Under the pieces are notes generated by a model that was not told where the DNA came from, ran no database searches, and saw only the letters and a list, made by a program, of their open reading frames with translations. This document shows, piece after piece, positions 47,355 through 62,300 of a stretch of 64,000 nt of DNA. Position 1 is the first letter of the stretch. Every line of letters begins with the position of its first letter. The DNA comes from CALROG01 sp943369755 (lineage in GTDB: Bacteria > Pseudomonadota > Gammaproteobacteria > Burkholderiales > Burkholderiaceae_C), in NCBI GenBank assembly GCA_943369755.1, contig CALROG020000021.1:1-64000 (forward strand), written 5' to 3'. A program made the position numbers and the translations under genes.

Positions 47355-50300
47355 GGAGTTCGATCCTCCTCCTCTCCACCACAGCACTGTTTCTCAAAGT
47401 GGGTTCTTAGCTCAGTTGGTAGAGCAGCGGACTCTTAATCCGTAGGTCGAGTGTTCGAGTCACTCAGGACCCACCACTTTAAAAAAACGGGTACCTTTGA
47501 CGAAAAGGTGCCCGTTTTGCATTGAAATCCTCACTTCACAACCAAGGACACACATGAGCTACACCGTCACCCTTGTTGACCTCGAAAACGCTACCGATGC
47601 CGACCGCCAGGCACTTGAGAAGAACTTCCGCGCCATGCTTGAGCAACTCCTGGGCGGCCCCGAAGGCGTGGTTGCCGCCTGGCAGGCCGCCGCTGCCGCG
47701 CGTGAAGCTGAAAAGGAAGCGACGTTCACCACTGATCAGGTTACGTTGGGTGGCCCTATCAGCCGTTGGGACCTGATGTCCACCGTGGCCCAACGTACAG
47801 CCTTTGAGGGCTGGCTGGGCACGCCGGGCGACGCCCGCTTCGAGGTCAGCGTCTGAACACCAAACCCGCATGAACCCCGACGCAGACCGGCTCTGGCGCG
47901 CGCCGCGCTGGGCATTGGCAGTGCTGCTGGCGCTGCTTGGCATGCTCGGGCCGTTCTCCATCGACACCTACATTCCGGCGTTCTCGGGAATTGCGCGATC
48001 GCTCGGTGCGACACCGGTCGAGATGCAGCAGACGCTGTCGGCGTACCTGTTCGGCTTTGCCTTCATGAACCTGTTTCATGGCGCGCTGGCCGACAGCTTT
48101 GGACGCCGCCCGGTGGTGCTGTGGGGTGTTGCGGCGTTCACACTGGCCTCGGCCGGCTGCGCACTGTCGCAGACCATTGGCCAACTGGTGTTTTTCCGAG
48201 CCTTGCAAGGCTTGTCGACCGGTGCGGGCATTGTGGTCTCGCGCGCCGTGATCCGCGACATGTTTCCGCCGGCCCAGGCCCAGAAAGTCATGAGCCAGGT
48301 CACGATCTACTTTGGCGTGGCCCCGGCAATTGCACCGATCATCGGTGGCTGGCTGTTTGTGCACGCAGACTGGCACAGCATCTTCTGGTTTCTGACCGGG
48401 GTGGGGGTGCTGCTTTGGGTCGCCAATTTCCGGCTTTTGCCCGAGACGCTGCATCTGAATGACCGCCAGCCCTTCAATGTGCGCAACCTGATGCAGGGCT
48501 ATTGGGCGTTGTGCTCCAACCCGCGCTTTTTGTTGTTGGCACTGGCCAGTGGCATCCCGTTCAATGGCATGTTTCTCTACGTGCTTTCGGCACCGGAGTT
48601 TCTTGGCACCCATCTGGGCCTGGGGCCCACGCAGTTCTTCTGGTTTTTTGTGCTCACCATCGTCGGCATCATGGGCGGCTCGTGGGTCAGTGGCCGCATG
48701 GCGGGCAAGATTGCACCCAAGCAACAAATCCGCCATGGTTTTTTGATCATGGTGGTGGTGTCAGTGGCCAACGTGGCGGCCAATTTTTTGTTCACAGCAC
48801 ACGTGAGCTGGGCGCTGCTGCCAATCGCCGTGTTTGGCTTTGGCTGGGCCTTGATGGTGCCGGTGGTCACGCTGCTGGTGCTCGACCTTTACCCACAGCG
48901 GCGTGGGCTTGCATCGTCATTGCAGGCGGTGATCGGCTCCACTGCCAACGGCATCGTGGCGGGCGCAATTGCACCGTTAGTGATGCACTCCACCCGGGCG
49001 ATTGCCGTGGCATCGCTGTTGATGATGTGCGTGGGTCTGGTCGCCTGGGTCTGGCTGCACCGCCGCTGGCCTGAAATCGGCCGCGCGGTGTCAGACCCCT
49101 GAGCGCCTAGCGCGCCGGCTTGTACGGGCGCTTCTGGGCGTCGCGCGGCACAAAGGCCCTGGCACCACCACCCCCCGCGCCATGCGCGGGCTTGCCAAAG
49201 GCAGGCTTGCGGGGTGCAAAGTCAGCCCGGGGTGCGTACTCGCTGCGCGGTGCGAAACCGTCGCGCGGCGCAGCCGAACGGTTGTCGTTGCGGCCAAAAC
49301 CTGCGCCTTCGCGGCGCTGCTCGAAACCACGCTCTTCACGCGGCGCGGCAAATCCACCACCAAAGCCGCCAGTACGCTGGCCGCCACCGCCACCGAACTT
49401 GCGCTCGCGCGGAGCGTCACGACCGCCACGGCCACCAAAGTCGCCGCGCGGAGCGGCACTGGAGAAGCGTTGCTGCGGTTCAAGACCAGGGATCACCTCA
49501 GCCTTGAACGGCTGGCGGGTGTAAGCCTCAATGTCGAAAATGCGGCGGCGATCGCGAAACTCACCGAAGGTTACGGCAAGCCCGTCGCGCCCGGCACGGC
49601 CAGTACGGCCAATGCGGTGCGTATAGTCTTCCGCCTTCATTGGCAGGCCGTAGTTGAATACGTGGGTGATGGTGGGCACGTCAAGGCCGCGGGCGGCCAC
49701 GTCGGTCGCCACCAACACCTGCACCTGGCCCTGGCGCAGCGCCATCAGCCGGCGGTTGCGCAGGCCCTGGCTCAGCGCACCGTGTAGTGCCACGGCGTCA
49801 AAGCCGGCTTGCTGCAGGTCATTGGCCAGGCCGTCGCATTCAACCTGTGTGCTGGCAAAAACGATCGCCTGGTTGATGGTGGTATCGCGCAGCCAGTGGT
49901 CCAGCAGCTTGCGCTTGTGCTGGGCGTTGTCGGCCCAGAACAGCACCTGCTTGATGTTGACGTGCTTTTCTTGCGGGTTGTCGATCTGCACCTTTTGCGG
50001 CTGGCGCATCACGCGGGCGGCCAGTTGCTGAATGCGCGGCGCAAAGGTGGCGCTGAACATCATGGTTTGCTTGCGCTCGATGGTCAGCTGGTTGATTTCG
50101 GCCAGGTCGTCAGAAAAGCCCAGGTCGAGCATGCGGTCGGCTTCGTCCACCACCAAAAACTGGACCTTGTCCAGTTTGATCTGCATAGAACGCTGCAGAT
50201 CCAACAGCCGACCAGGTGTGGCAACCACCAGGTCAGCGTTTTGCAGCTTGGCAATTTGCAACTGGTAGGGCATGCCGCCCACGATGTTGGCAATACGCAG

Positions 50301-53300
50301 GCCGCGGCAATGCTGCACCAGGCCAATGGCGTCGTGCGCCACTTGCTGCGCCAGTTCACGCGTGGGGCAAACGATCAGGGCTCCGGGTGTGGCGGCCTTG
50401 AAGTTGCGGGTGTTGGTCGGGTCCTTGCGCTTGGGGCGCTTGGGGGCGGGCTCGCCCTTGGCTTCGGCCTCGGCCACGGCGCGCTCGAACGCGGCGCGCT
50501 CGTCGGCTTCTGCCTGGGCTTTTTGCGACAGCAAGGTGTGCAGCACGGGCAACAGGAAGGCGGCGGTCTTGCCGCTGCCGGTCTGGCTGGAGACCATCAG
50601 GTCAATATAGGCAGCGGCCTTGCCGGTGTTGTCATCGGTAGGCAAGGCCAGCGGAATGACTTTTTCTTGTACCAGCGTGGGCTGGGTGTAGCCCAGGTCG
50701 GCCACTGCGCGAAGCAGCTCATCAGCCAGGCCCAGCGTTACAAAGCCATTGGGGACTTCCGGCTCGGCTTGCACCGTGTCGGCCACTTCCGCAAAGGTCT
50801 CAGCGGACGAAAAATCAGAGGTTTGCGCAGGCGAAAAGTCGCCCTGCACTTCAAAAGCGTCGGTCATATTGGCTCACACGCAACGTCACCCCAAGGCGGG
50901 GTGCGCTGTCGTCAATGGTTAAAAAACATCAACCATCAAACGACATCCAGGCCGCGAGGCGCCGGGTGGCTCATTCATTGAGCCGGTGAGTGAAGGGAGA
51001 TGCACAATGCGCGGCGGTTTCGCAGCGCAGCCTTAGATTATGCCATGAATTCGGGTTTTTACCTAACGCCTGGTTTCAACCGGTTTTCAGAAAGTGTTCG
51101 CGATAGTGCGCGATCTCGTCAATCGACTCGTGCACGTCGGCCAGGGCGGTGTGCTTTTGCTGCTTCTTGAAGGCACTGTAGACCTCGGGCCGCCACCGCT
51201 TGGCCAGCTCCTTGAGCGTGCTCACGTCGATGTTCCGGTAATGAAAAAAAGCTTCGAGTTTGGGCATGTACTTCACCAGGAAGCGGCGATCCTGGCCGAT
51301 GGTGTTGCCGCACATCGGCGCTACGCCCTTGGGTGAATAGGCCGACAGAAAATCAAGAATCTGCCGCTCGGCGTCGGCCTCGGTGACAGTCGAGGCCTTG
51401 ACCTTGGCCGTCAGACCGCTGCGGCCGTGGGTGCCCTTGTTCCAGGCGTCCATTTTGTCGAGTTGTGCGTCGCTCTGGTGAATCACCAGCACCGGGCCTT
51501 CGATGCGGGGCTCCAGGTTGGGGCCGGTCACGATCACGGCGATCTCGATCAAACGGTCGGTTTCGGGGTCAAGCCCGGTCATTTCACAGTCGAGCCAGAT
51601 CAGGTTCTGGTCGGATTTCGCAAGGACAAGATTGGCTTCAGGCATGCGGGTGATTGTCGCTGAACAAGCTCGCGCCCCGTCGCGCTGACGCTAAACTGGC
51701 TGGCTATGCCCTACCCGCTTGTTTTGACGTTTGCCTTTGCCGCAGCACTGGTGGCCGGTCTGCTGGTCAAGTTCTGGCTGGCCTCGCGCCAGATTCGCCA
51801 TGTGGCGCGCCATCGCGCCGCAGTACCTTCCGCGTTTGATGCCACCGTCTCACTGGCCGCCCACCAAAAGGCCGCCGACTACACCGTGGCCAAGGCCCGC
51901 TTTGGCCTGCTGGAGCTGGCCCTTGGCACAGCGGTGCTGCTGGGCTGGACCCTTTTGGGCGGGCTGGATTTTCTGAATCAGGCGCTGCTTGCCTGGTTGG
52001 GCGGCGGCATGTTGCAGCAGCTCGCCCTGCTCGGTGCCTTCATGCTGATTGGCGGGCTGATCGACTTGCCCTTCACGCTGTACCAGACCTTTGTGATTGA
52101 AGAGCGTTTTGGCTTCAACAAAATGACGCCTGCGCTGTGGCTGGCCGACCTTGCCAAGTCCACATTCATTGGCCTGCTGATCGGCACGCCAATTGCAGCC
52201 TTGATTCTTTGGCTCATGGGTGCTGCGGGTAGCTTGTGGTGGCTCTGGGCTTGGGCGGTGTGGATGGGTTTCAACCTGTTGCTGCTGCTGATCTACCCGA
52301 GCTTCATCGCCCCGCTGTTCAACAAGTTCCAGCCGCTGGAAGACGAAACCCTGAAGGCCCGTGTTAGTGCCCTGATGCAGCGCTGCGGCTTTGCCGCCAA
52401 GGGCCTGTTTGTGATGGATGGAAGCAAACGCAGCGCCCACGCCAACGCCTATTTCACCGGCTTTGGTGCTGCCAAACGTGTGGTGTTCTATGACACCCTG
52501 CTGGCCAAGCTTTCGCCCGATGAGGTGGACGCAGTTCTGGCGCACGAGTTGGGCCACTTCAAGCACAAGCACATCCTCAAGCGCATCGTGAGCCTGTTTG
52601 CGCTTAGCCTGGTGGGTTTTGCATTGCTGGGGTGGTTGTCTACACAAGTGTGGTTCTATCTCGGCCTTGGCGTGCGGCCCAACATGGGCGCGCCCAATGA
52701 CGCGCTGGCACTGCTGCTGTTCCTGCTGGCAGTGCCGCTGTTCAGCTTTTTTGTCTCGCCAGTGTTTGCGCAGCTCTCGCGCAAGCACGAGTTCGAGGCC
52801 GACGCCTACGCCGTGCGCCAGACCAACGGGCAAGACCTGAGCACCGCTTTGCTCAAGCTCTACGAAGACAATGCCTCCACGCTCACGCCCGACCCGTTGT
52901 TCGTAAAGTTCTACTACTCCCACCCGCCTGCCTCCGAGCGGCTTTCCAGGATGAGCGCATGAGCAGCATGTTGAAAAAAGTTGACTGGTCTGCGCATCCG
53001 CGTCGCGCGCTGACGCCAACCGAGATCGTGACGCGCCTGGCCAACGCACCGGGCTGGAAGCTGTGCGGTGACGGTGCCGACGTGGCGATTGAAAAAACCT
53101 ACGCCTTTGCCAACTACTACGAAACCATTTCGTTCGTGAACGCGCTGGCCTTCATTGCCAACGCGCAGGATCACCACCCCGACCTGAGCGTTCACTACAA
53201 CCGCTGCGTGGTGCGCTTCAACACCCACGATGTCAAGGGCATCTCCGAGACCGACTTTGACTGCGCCAGCGCCATTGATGCGCTGGTTGCGCCAGGCTGA

Positions 53301-56300
53301 GTTTTGCCACCCAACAGCGCACTCGACCGCGGCCTGGTAGTGGGCAGCTTTGGCCGCCATTGCCTGGTAGAGACAGCGCAGGGCCAGCGCGTGATCTGCC
53401 ACCCACGCGGCAAGAAAAGCCAGGTGGTGGTGGGCGACCGGGTGTTGTGGCAGCGATCGCAGGACGAAGGCACGATTGAGAAGATCGAAGAGCGGCGCAA
53501 CCTGTTTTACCGGCAAGACGAAATTCGCACCAAGTCGTTCGCCGCGAATCTGGACCAGGTGCTGATTCTGATTGCCGCCGAACCCGAGTATTCCGAAAAT
53601 CAGCTCGCCCGCGCGTTGATAGCCGCCGAGGCCGAGCGCATCACGCCCATCATCGCGCTGAACAAGAGTGATCTGGTCGAGCCGTTTGAGCAGGCCTGGG
53701 GCCGACTGTTACCCTACCAGCGCATGCACTACGGCGTGCTGCCGCTGTCACTGCGGCTATCCAAAGATGTAGACCGTGAGCAACTGCTCAAGCGACTGCA
53801 GGGCAAGACCACGCTGGTGCTGGGCCCATCGGGCGCGGGCAAAAGCACACTGATCAACCTGCTGGTGCCGGGCGCGCTGGCGGCGACCAACGAGATCTCG
53901 CAGGCGCTCAACTCGGGCAAGCACACCACCACCAGTACCACCTGGTACTGGGTAGATTCGGCACGCACCACGGCACTGATTGACTCACCCGGGTTCCAGG
54001 AGTTCGGGCTCAACCAGGTTGACCCAATGCATCTGGCCAGCCTGATGCCTGACCTCAAGGCCCATGCCGAGCACTGCAAGTTTTACAACTGCAGCCACTT
54101 GCACGAGCCTGGCTGTGGCGTCATAGCCCAAGTTAAATCGGCCCCTGGCCCTCATGAAATAAGCGCGAGGCGCTATAAAATTTATAGCGAACTGTTCGCC
54201 GAACTATCGCAGCCCAAGCGCTACTGAACTGGCCCTGGCACTGCCTCGCCATCTTTGCCCACAACCACCTCGGGCCGGGACGGAATACTCAGCCCAACAG
54301 GCGTGCCAGCGTCAGCAAAGCCAGCAGCACCATCCAGAGCACGACCGAGCGCCAAACCAGCCCTACCACGCTGCGCAGGTGCGCCACATCGGGGTCACGC
54401 CCTGGCGTAGCGTCGGTAGCCACTGGGCTGTCGGACGCGGCCTGGAACGACTGCGAGCTGTTCGGGGTGAGTACTGCTTTGAGCGCTTCACCGCCGAGAC
54501 GGACGTTGATGGCACCCGAAGTGGCGGCCAGAATCACGCCGTCATTGTCGTCCGGGAAGCGCTGCGCATAGTTGCGCCAGCAGTCAATCGCCTCCTCAAA
54601 GCTCCCCACCACCGCGAAGCCAAGCGCTGTGACGCGCGCAGGCAGCCAATCGATAAAGTGCCAGGCGCGCGCCGCCGCCCGCTGCAGCGCGGCGCTGGCG
54701 GGTTGGCTCTGGGTGTTGGCGCGGTGGCGCCAGTAGCGCACCACGAATTCAGCCATGCGATAGAGCACTGCACCGGCCGGCCCGAAACCAAATGCCGCCA
54801 GCACCGAAAACCAGCCCAGCACGCCAAACACATGGCGGTGCGCCGCCAGTACCGAAAATTCGATCACGTGGCGCACCACCTCGCTGCGCGGCAGCTCGCT
54901 GGCGTCAACCTGGCGCCACTGGGCCAACAGTTCCCGCGCACGGGCTTCGTCGCCACCATCCAGCGCGTCGCGGATGCCGGTGAAATGGTGGCTGAACTGC
55001 CGGAATCCCAGCGTCAGGTAAAGCACGGCCACGCTCCACAGTACAGCGAACGGCCAGCCCAGCAACCAGTCCAGCAACCAGTAAATGGCCAGGCTAACGA
55101 GTGAGGGGAACAGCACCGCCAGCGACCAGGCCACCCAGCCATGGTGAGATTTACCAGCGTCAAAGTTGCGGCTGACCGAACGCGCCCAGTTGCGCAGCCC
55201 GGCGTGCGCAGCATTGTGGCGTGCGAGCGGACGCACCTGCTCGATCAGCAGCGCAAACAGGATCGCAAAAAAACTCATGGGCCAATGATAGCGGTGCGCT
55301 ATCTGCCCTTGCGCCCAAGGTGGCGCGTCAAGCCGCGAGGAAGCGGTAGAAGTTGCGCAGCATGCCGGCCGTGGCACCCCAGATAAAGCGCTCGTTTTCA
55401 CCGTCCATGTAGGGCATGGAAAACCATTCGCGCCGCACGCCAGCCCACTCGAAAGCGTGGCGATGGTGGTGCTTTGGGTTCATCAAGAAGTCCAGCGGCA
55501 CTTCAAACGCATCGGCCACCTCAAAGGCATTGATTACCAGACGGTGGTCGGGGCGCACCAGCGCCACCACTGGCGTGATGATGAACTGGGTGCCTGTGGT
55601 GTAAGTGGGCATCGAGCCCACCACCTCGACGAAGTCGGCCTCCAGCCCGATCTCTTCTTGCGCCTCGCGCAGCGCGGTATGGGCGGCGTCCGTGTCGGTC
55701 GGGTCCGCCTTGCCGCCCGGAAACGCCACCTGCCCTGAATGGGTAGACAAGTGCGTGGTGCGCTCGGTCAGCAAAATGGTGGGCCGCTCCCGCATGACGA
55801 TGGGCACCAGCACCGAGGCCCGGGCCGGTGCGCGCTCGGCGAACTTGCGCTCCAGCCAGACTTCGGGCTCCCATGAGGGTGGCGCCGCAAAGCGCTGTCG
55901 AATGGCCTGCGGGGTGAGTGCGTCATGCGCGACAGCACGCAAATGCCCGTCGATGCCAATGACCGGCACGGCGCGCGGGTCAAAGTTTGGCAGCTTGGAA
56001 AGCGGCGTATCGGCGGTCACGGGTGACACAGTCATGACATGGTTGGATCAGAATGAAAAAGCCGCCACGAGCTTGACGCTGGCGGCGGCTTGCGGCAATG
56101 CCGGTTGCTGGTTAAGCGGCAGTTGCCTTGTTGGGCAGCTTTTCCTTGATGCGGGCCGACTTGCCACTGCGGTCACGCAGGTAATACAGCTTGGCGCGGC
56201 GCACGTCGCCACGACGCTTGACTTCGATGCCGGCGATCAGCGGGCTGTAGGTCTGGAAGGTACGCTCCACACCTTCGCCACTGGAGATCTTGCGCACGGT

Positions 56301-59300
56301 GAAGCCACTGTTCAGGCCGCGGTTGCGCTTGGCAATCACCACGCCTTCATAGGCCTGCACACGCTTGCGGGTGCCTTCAACCACGCTCACGCTCACGATG
56401 ACGGTGTCGCCAGGCGCGAATTCGGGGATTTTCTTGCCGAGCCGGGCGATTTCTTCCTGCTCGAGGGTCTGGATCAGATTCATGTTTACCTCAGGGATCG
56501 TGCGCGCAGTTTGTTGATAAAGGTGGGCAAGCGCAATATTGCGTGCCCGGGATGCGGCAGAGGATCGAAAAGCCTTTGATTATAAACGATTTATTTCAAT
56601 CCAGACAAGAACGCCTCGTCGGCCTTGTCAAGCCGCCCGGCCAGGCGCGCTGCATCGATCAACTGTGGGCGCAGCAGCGCCGTGGTTTCCAGCCGCCGTT
56701 CACGCCGCCAGCGCTCAATCTGGCCATGGTGGCCGGAAAGCAGTTCGGTGGGCACGCCCTGCCCGGCCCAGGTTTCGGGCCGGGTGTAATGCGGGCAATC
56801 CAGCAGGCCGTCCAGGGCCGGGTTGAAGCTGTCCATCTGGTGGCTGCCCTCGTCGTTAAGCACGCCGGGCTGCAACCGGGCCACCGCATCCATCAAGGCC
56901 ATGGCGGCGATTTCGCCGCCCGAGAGAACAAAGTCGCCCAGGCTGACCTGCAAGTCCACATGGGCGTCAATAAAGCGCTGGTCTATGCCTTCATAGCGGC
57001 CACACACCAACACCGCCCCGGTGCTGCTTGACCAACGTGCCACACCGGCGTGGTCCAGCCGCTCGCCGATGGGGGAAAACAGCAGCACCGGCGCTAAATC
57101 GGCACGCTCCGCGCGAATCGCGCCAAGGCACGCGACCAGCGGCTCGGCCATCATCACCATGCCGGGGCCGCCGCCAAACGGCCGGTCGTCTACGCGACGG
57201 TAGTTACCCTGGGCAAAGTCACGCAAATTCCACAGCTTGACCTGAACCAGGCCGGACTCATAGGCGCGGCGAGTCACACCACTCGTCAGAAATGGCGCAA
57301 ACAACTCGGGGAACAGGGTGATGACATCAAAGCGCATGGCGCAATTGTGATGCGAAGGCCGTCAGTAGTCGGCCTGCCAGTCGACCGTAATGCAACGCGA
57401 CGCCAGGTCTACTTTGTCGACAAAGGCCGACACGAAGGGGATCAGCCGCTCCTGCGGCTTGCCGTCTTGTTCGAAAGCCAGCACCAATACTGTTTGCGGC
57501 CCGGTGGACATCAGTTCGCGCACATCGCCCAGTACCTGGCCCTCGCGGTTTATCACCTGCAGGCCGATCAGGTCGACCCAGTAGTACTCGTCTTGCGCGG
57601 CCGTCGGGAAGCTTGACCGGGGAACAAAAATCCGGGCCCCGCGCAGTGCCTCGGCGGCGCTACGGTCGTCTATGTCGTGCGCACTCGCAACAACGGTATC
57701 GGAATGGTCTTTGGCCTCACGCACCCGAATAATCACTGTGCCAGCAAAGGTTTTGGCACCGCGCTGCGACGGTTGCAGAAACCAGCGTTTGGAAGAAAAA
57801 AGCGCCTCGGGAGAAGCGCTGTGGGGCAGGACCTTGAACCAGCCCTTGACGCCCCAGGCATCTGCAATGCGCCCGACTTCGATGGCGTCCGCCGGCAATT
57901 CGGCGGGCTCAAGCCCGGCCAGCATTTGAATGCTTAAGCCGCCTTGGTGGCGGCCTGCTTGATCAGGCGGTCCACAGTAGGCGAAGCCTGCGCACCCACA
58001 CCTTGCCAGTAGGTCAGGCGATCCAGTGCAATGCGGATGCTTTCTTCGTTGTCCTTGGCGATCGGGTTGTAAAAACCGATGCGCTCAATGAAACGGCCGT
58101 CGCGGCGAACACGCTTGTCAGCCACAACGATATTGAAGAATGGACGGGCTTTGGCACCGCCGCGAGAAAGTCGAATGACGACCATGATTTATCCTTTGGG
58201 TGGTCTGGAATTGCTTCCGGAGTTTTTTCCAGCGTTTGAGACACGCAACATGGCCACCCGGCCAGTGACACGCTGAAAAGCCTTCCATTATATCAACTTC
58301 AGTTTTTATGCCCAATATACGCACCAGCAGCTACCAGGATGTGCCGGCCATCACGGCGATTTACGCCCACCATGTGCTGCACGGGACCGGCACGTTCGAG
58401 ACCACGCCACCCACGCAAGCCGATATGGCGGCGCGCCGCGCCGACGTGCTCGGCAAGGGCCTGCCCTGGCTGGTGGTCGAAGACGCGGGTCAAGTTCTGG
58501 GTTACGCATATTGCCAGTGGTTCAAGCCGCGCCCGGCATACCGTTTTTCAGCTGAAGACTCGATCTACCTGTCGCCCGACGCCACTGGCAAAGGCCTGGG
58601 CAGCGCGCTTCTGGCGGCACTTTCCTCACAGGCCGAGGCGGCAGGCGTGCGCAAGCTGATTGCCGTTATTGGCGACTCGGCCAACGCGGGCTCGATCGGT
58701 GTGCATCGGGCCCAGGGCTTCACCCCCGTCGGTGTACTCAAGTCCTGCGGCTGGAAGTTTGGCAAATGGCTTGACGTGGTACTGATGGAGAAATTCATCG
58801 GTGCTGGCGACACCTCCTCACCACAAACCCCATGAAGAATAAAACTGTTGCCGCCTGGCTGGCATTTCTGGGCGGCCCGCTGGGCCTGCACCGCTTCTAC
58901 CTGCATGGCTGGGGCGATATGCTGGGATGGTTGCTGCCCATCCCCAGCGCACTGGGCCTGTACGGGATCGAGCGCGTCAAGCAATACGGGCTGGACGATC
59001 CGTGGAGCTGGGTGCTGATTCCCATGCTTGGCTTCACATTCGCCGGCTGCGCGCTCACTGCCATCGTCTACGGGCTCGCAACGCCCGAAAAGTGGAACGC
59101 ACGCTTCAACCCGTCCGCATCGACCGACAACAGCGCCGGGCGAACCGGCTGGCTCACCATTGGCGCGGTGGTTTTGTCGCTACTCATCGGTACCACGGTG
59201 CTGATGTCCAGCATCGTGTTCAGCTTCCAGAGGTATTTTGAGTACCAGGTGGAAGAAGGCCGCAAGATCAGCCAGTAGGCCTGCGTGGCCATGCCTGAAC

Positions 59301-62300
59301 CAGCCGAACCCGTGGTCGTCCATGCCGACGACCACCTGATCGTCGTCGACAAGCCTGCGGGCCTGCTCTGCGTTCCCGGGCGCGGTGCCGACAAACAGGA
59401 CTGCCTGTCGGCGTGGGTCCAGCAGCGCTGGCCCGACGCCCTGATCGTGCACCGGCTCGACATGGCAACCTCGGGCCTGTGCGTTTTTGCACGCGGGCCT
59501 GCAGTGCAGCGCGCGCTCAGCCTGGCTTTTGCGCAGCGACAAGTCCACAAGCGCTATGTTGCGGTGGTTGCCGGTTTGCCGGTGGTGCCAGACGAAAGCC
59601 CGGACGGCTGGGCCGTGATTGAGCTTGCGCTGATACCCGACTGGCCCAATCGCCCACTCAGCAAAGTCGACCCGGTACTGGGCAAGCCCAGTACCACGCG
59701 GTGGCGAACGCTGGCCCACGACCAAGCCGCCAACAACACCGTGCTGCTGCTCGAACCCATTACTGGCCGCACCCACCAACTGCGCCTGCACCTGAAGGCC
59801 ATTGGCCACCCAATTCTCGGCGACGCGCTGTACGCATCGCCCGCGGTGCAAGCCCTGGCTCCAAGACTGCTGCTGCATGCCAGCACCCTGGCCCTGCCCC
59901 ACCCCGGCACCGGCCAGCGTATAAGCTTTAACAGCCCTGCCCCGTTCGCGCCGGGAACTTGCACGGGTTGAGGCGCATCTCACCCCACTTTGCCGGAGTC
60001 ACAAACCATGCCCACACCGCTTCAACGTCGCCACGCCGCCCTGGCACTGGTGGCGCTGCCCTTCATCTGGACCGGGGCCCGGGCACAGGCAACGGCCGCG
60101 CGCAGCGCAACCCCGTCGCAAACCGAGGGGCCTTACTATCCGATAGAACTCCCCAAAGACTCAGACTTTGACTTGCTGCGCAATGGCAGCGCCAGCTACG
60201 GGCGCGGCCAGCCGGCCTGGGTCGATGGCAGCGTGACCGACCTGCAAGGCCGTGCGGTGCGCGGTGCGCAGGTGGAAATCTGGCAATGCGACGAAGCCGG
60301 CCACTACCACCACCCCGCTGATGGCGGCAAGGCAGACCCGGCCTTTCAGGGCTTTGGCCGCGTGATGGTGGACGCCGACGGCCGCTATCGCTTTCGCACC
60401 ATCAAGCCCGCGCCCTATGCGGGCAGAACGCCGCACATTCACCTCAAGGTCAGGCTGGGCAGTCGCACGCTGCTGACCACCCAGCTGTATGTCGAGGGCG
60501 ACCCCGGCAACCAGCGCGACTCGCTCTGGCGCCGGCTCGATGCCACTGACCGCGCCGCGCTGACGCAAGCCTTTCGCCCTGGCAGTGACGGGCTCCAGGC
60601 AAACTTCCCACTCTTCGTCGCAGCATGACAACCCATCACCTCACCATCCTCACCGGCGCATCGCGAGGCATGGGCCTTGCCATGGCCGAGCAATTGCTCG
60701 CAGCCGGCCATCACCTGCTGTGCATTTCGCGCAAGACCAGCGACGCGCTGGCCGCCCGCGCCGCAGCCGCCGGGCTGCCCTGCGAACAATGGCCAATGGA
60801 TCTGGCCGAGGCCGCCGCTGCAGCCAACAGCCTGCATGACTGGTTGGCTGCACAAGACAGCCGCCAGCTGGCCGGCGTCACCCTTGTCAACAACGCAGGC
60901 CTGTTGCCGCCCATCGCGCCGCTGGCCGACATTGCGTCCGCCGATCTGGCCCAGGCACTGCGGGTGGATCTGGAGGCACCGATGCTGCTGACCAGCGCAT
61001 TCCTGCGTGCGACGGCAGCCTGGCCGATTGCCAAAAAGGTGTTGAACATTTCGTCCGGGCTGGGCCGTCGGGCCATGGCCTCGCAGGCCGCCTACTGCGC
61101 GGCCAAGGCCGGCATGGACCACTTCAGCCGTTGCGTCGCCCTGGAAGAGAGCGGCAAAGTGCACGGCGCGAAGGTCTGCTCGCTGGCCCCGGGCGTGATC
61201 GACACCGACATGCAGGTGCAAATGCGCGGCGCTGACAGCACCCGCTTCCCCGACATCGGCAACTTCATCGGCATGAAGGACAAAGGCCTGCTGGCCTCAC
61301 CTGAAGACGCGGCCACACGGCTGCTGGCCTGGCTGGCGCGCCCTGACTTCGGCGCCAACCCGGTCGCCGATGTGCGCGATCAATAAATTTCTGGCACCAG
61401 CAACTCGTTGGGCACCGGGCGGCGGGCGTAGTCTTCGTGGCGCACCCGCTCGGGCAGCACCACGACAGGGCGCTCGGTCTCGCAATACGGCATCTGGTTC
61501 AGCAGATGGTCGATGCAATTCAGGCGGGCCTTTTTCTTGTCATTGGCCTGCACAACCCACCAGGGCGTCTCAGGGGTGTGGGTGCGCTCCAGCATGACTT
61601 CTTTGGCGTGGGTGTACTCCTCCCAGCGGCGGCGCGACTCCAGGTCCATGGGGCTGAGCTTCCACTGCTTGAGCGGGTCATGGATGCGCCCCAGAAAGCG
61701 CAGGTGCTGCTCTTCGTCTGAAATCGAGAACCAGTATTTGATGAGCTGAATGCCCGAGCGCACCAGCATCTTTTCAAACTCGGGCACGCTGCGAAAGAAC
61801 TCTTCGTACTGCTCGTCAGTACAAAATCCCATCACCCGCTCCACCCCTGCGCGGTTGTACCAGCTACGGTCAAACAGCACCATCTCACCAGCCGCCGGCA
61901 GGTGCGACACGTAGCGCTGAAAGTACCACTGGGTGCGCTCGCGGTCGTTGGGCGCGGGCAGCGCCGCCACCCGGGCAACGCGCGGGTTCAGCCGCTGGGT
62001 GATGCGCTTGATCACGCCACCTTTGCCGGCCGCGTCGCGCCCCTCAAAAACAATCACCACCTTGTGGCCGGTCTGCACCACCCAGTCTTGCAGCTTGACC
62101 AGCTCGGCCTGCAAGCGAAACAGCTCACGAAAATACGCCTGGCGCTCGGCCTTGTGCTGCGCGGCAAGCGCGTCACCCCCGGCCAGCTCGTCCGCCGTGC
62201 GGTCTTCGCGCTCCATCTCCAGCTCTTCGTCATAGCTGTCCAGCAAGTCGCGGTGGATGCGGGCCAGCAGTTCGTCGTCACGTGCGGTCACAGGCGGGGC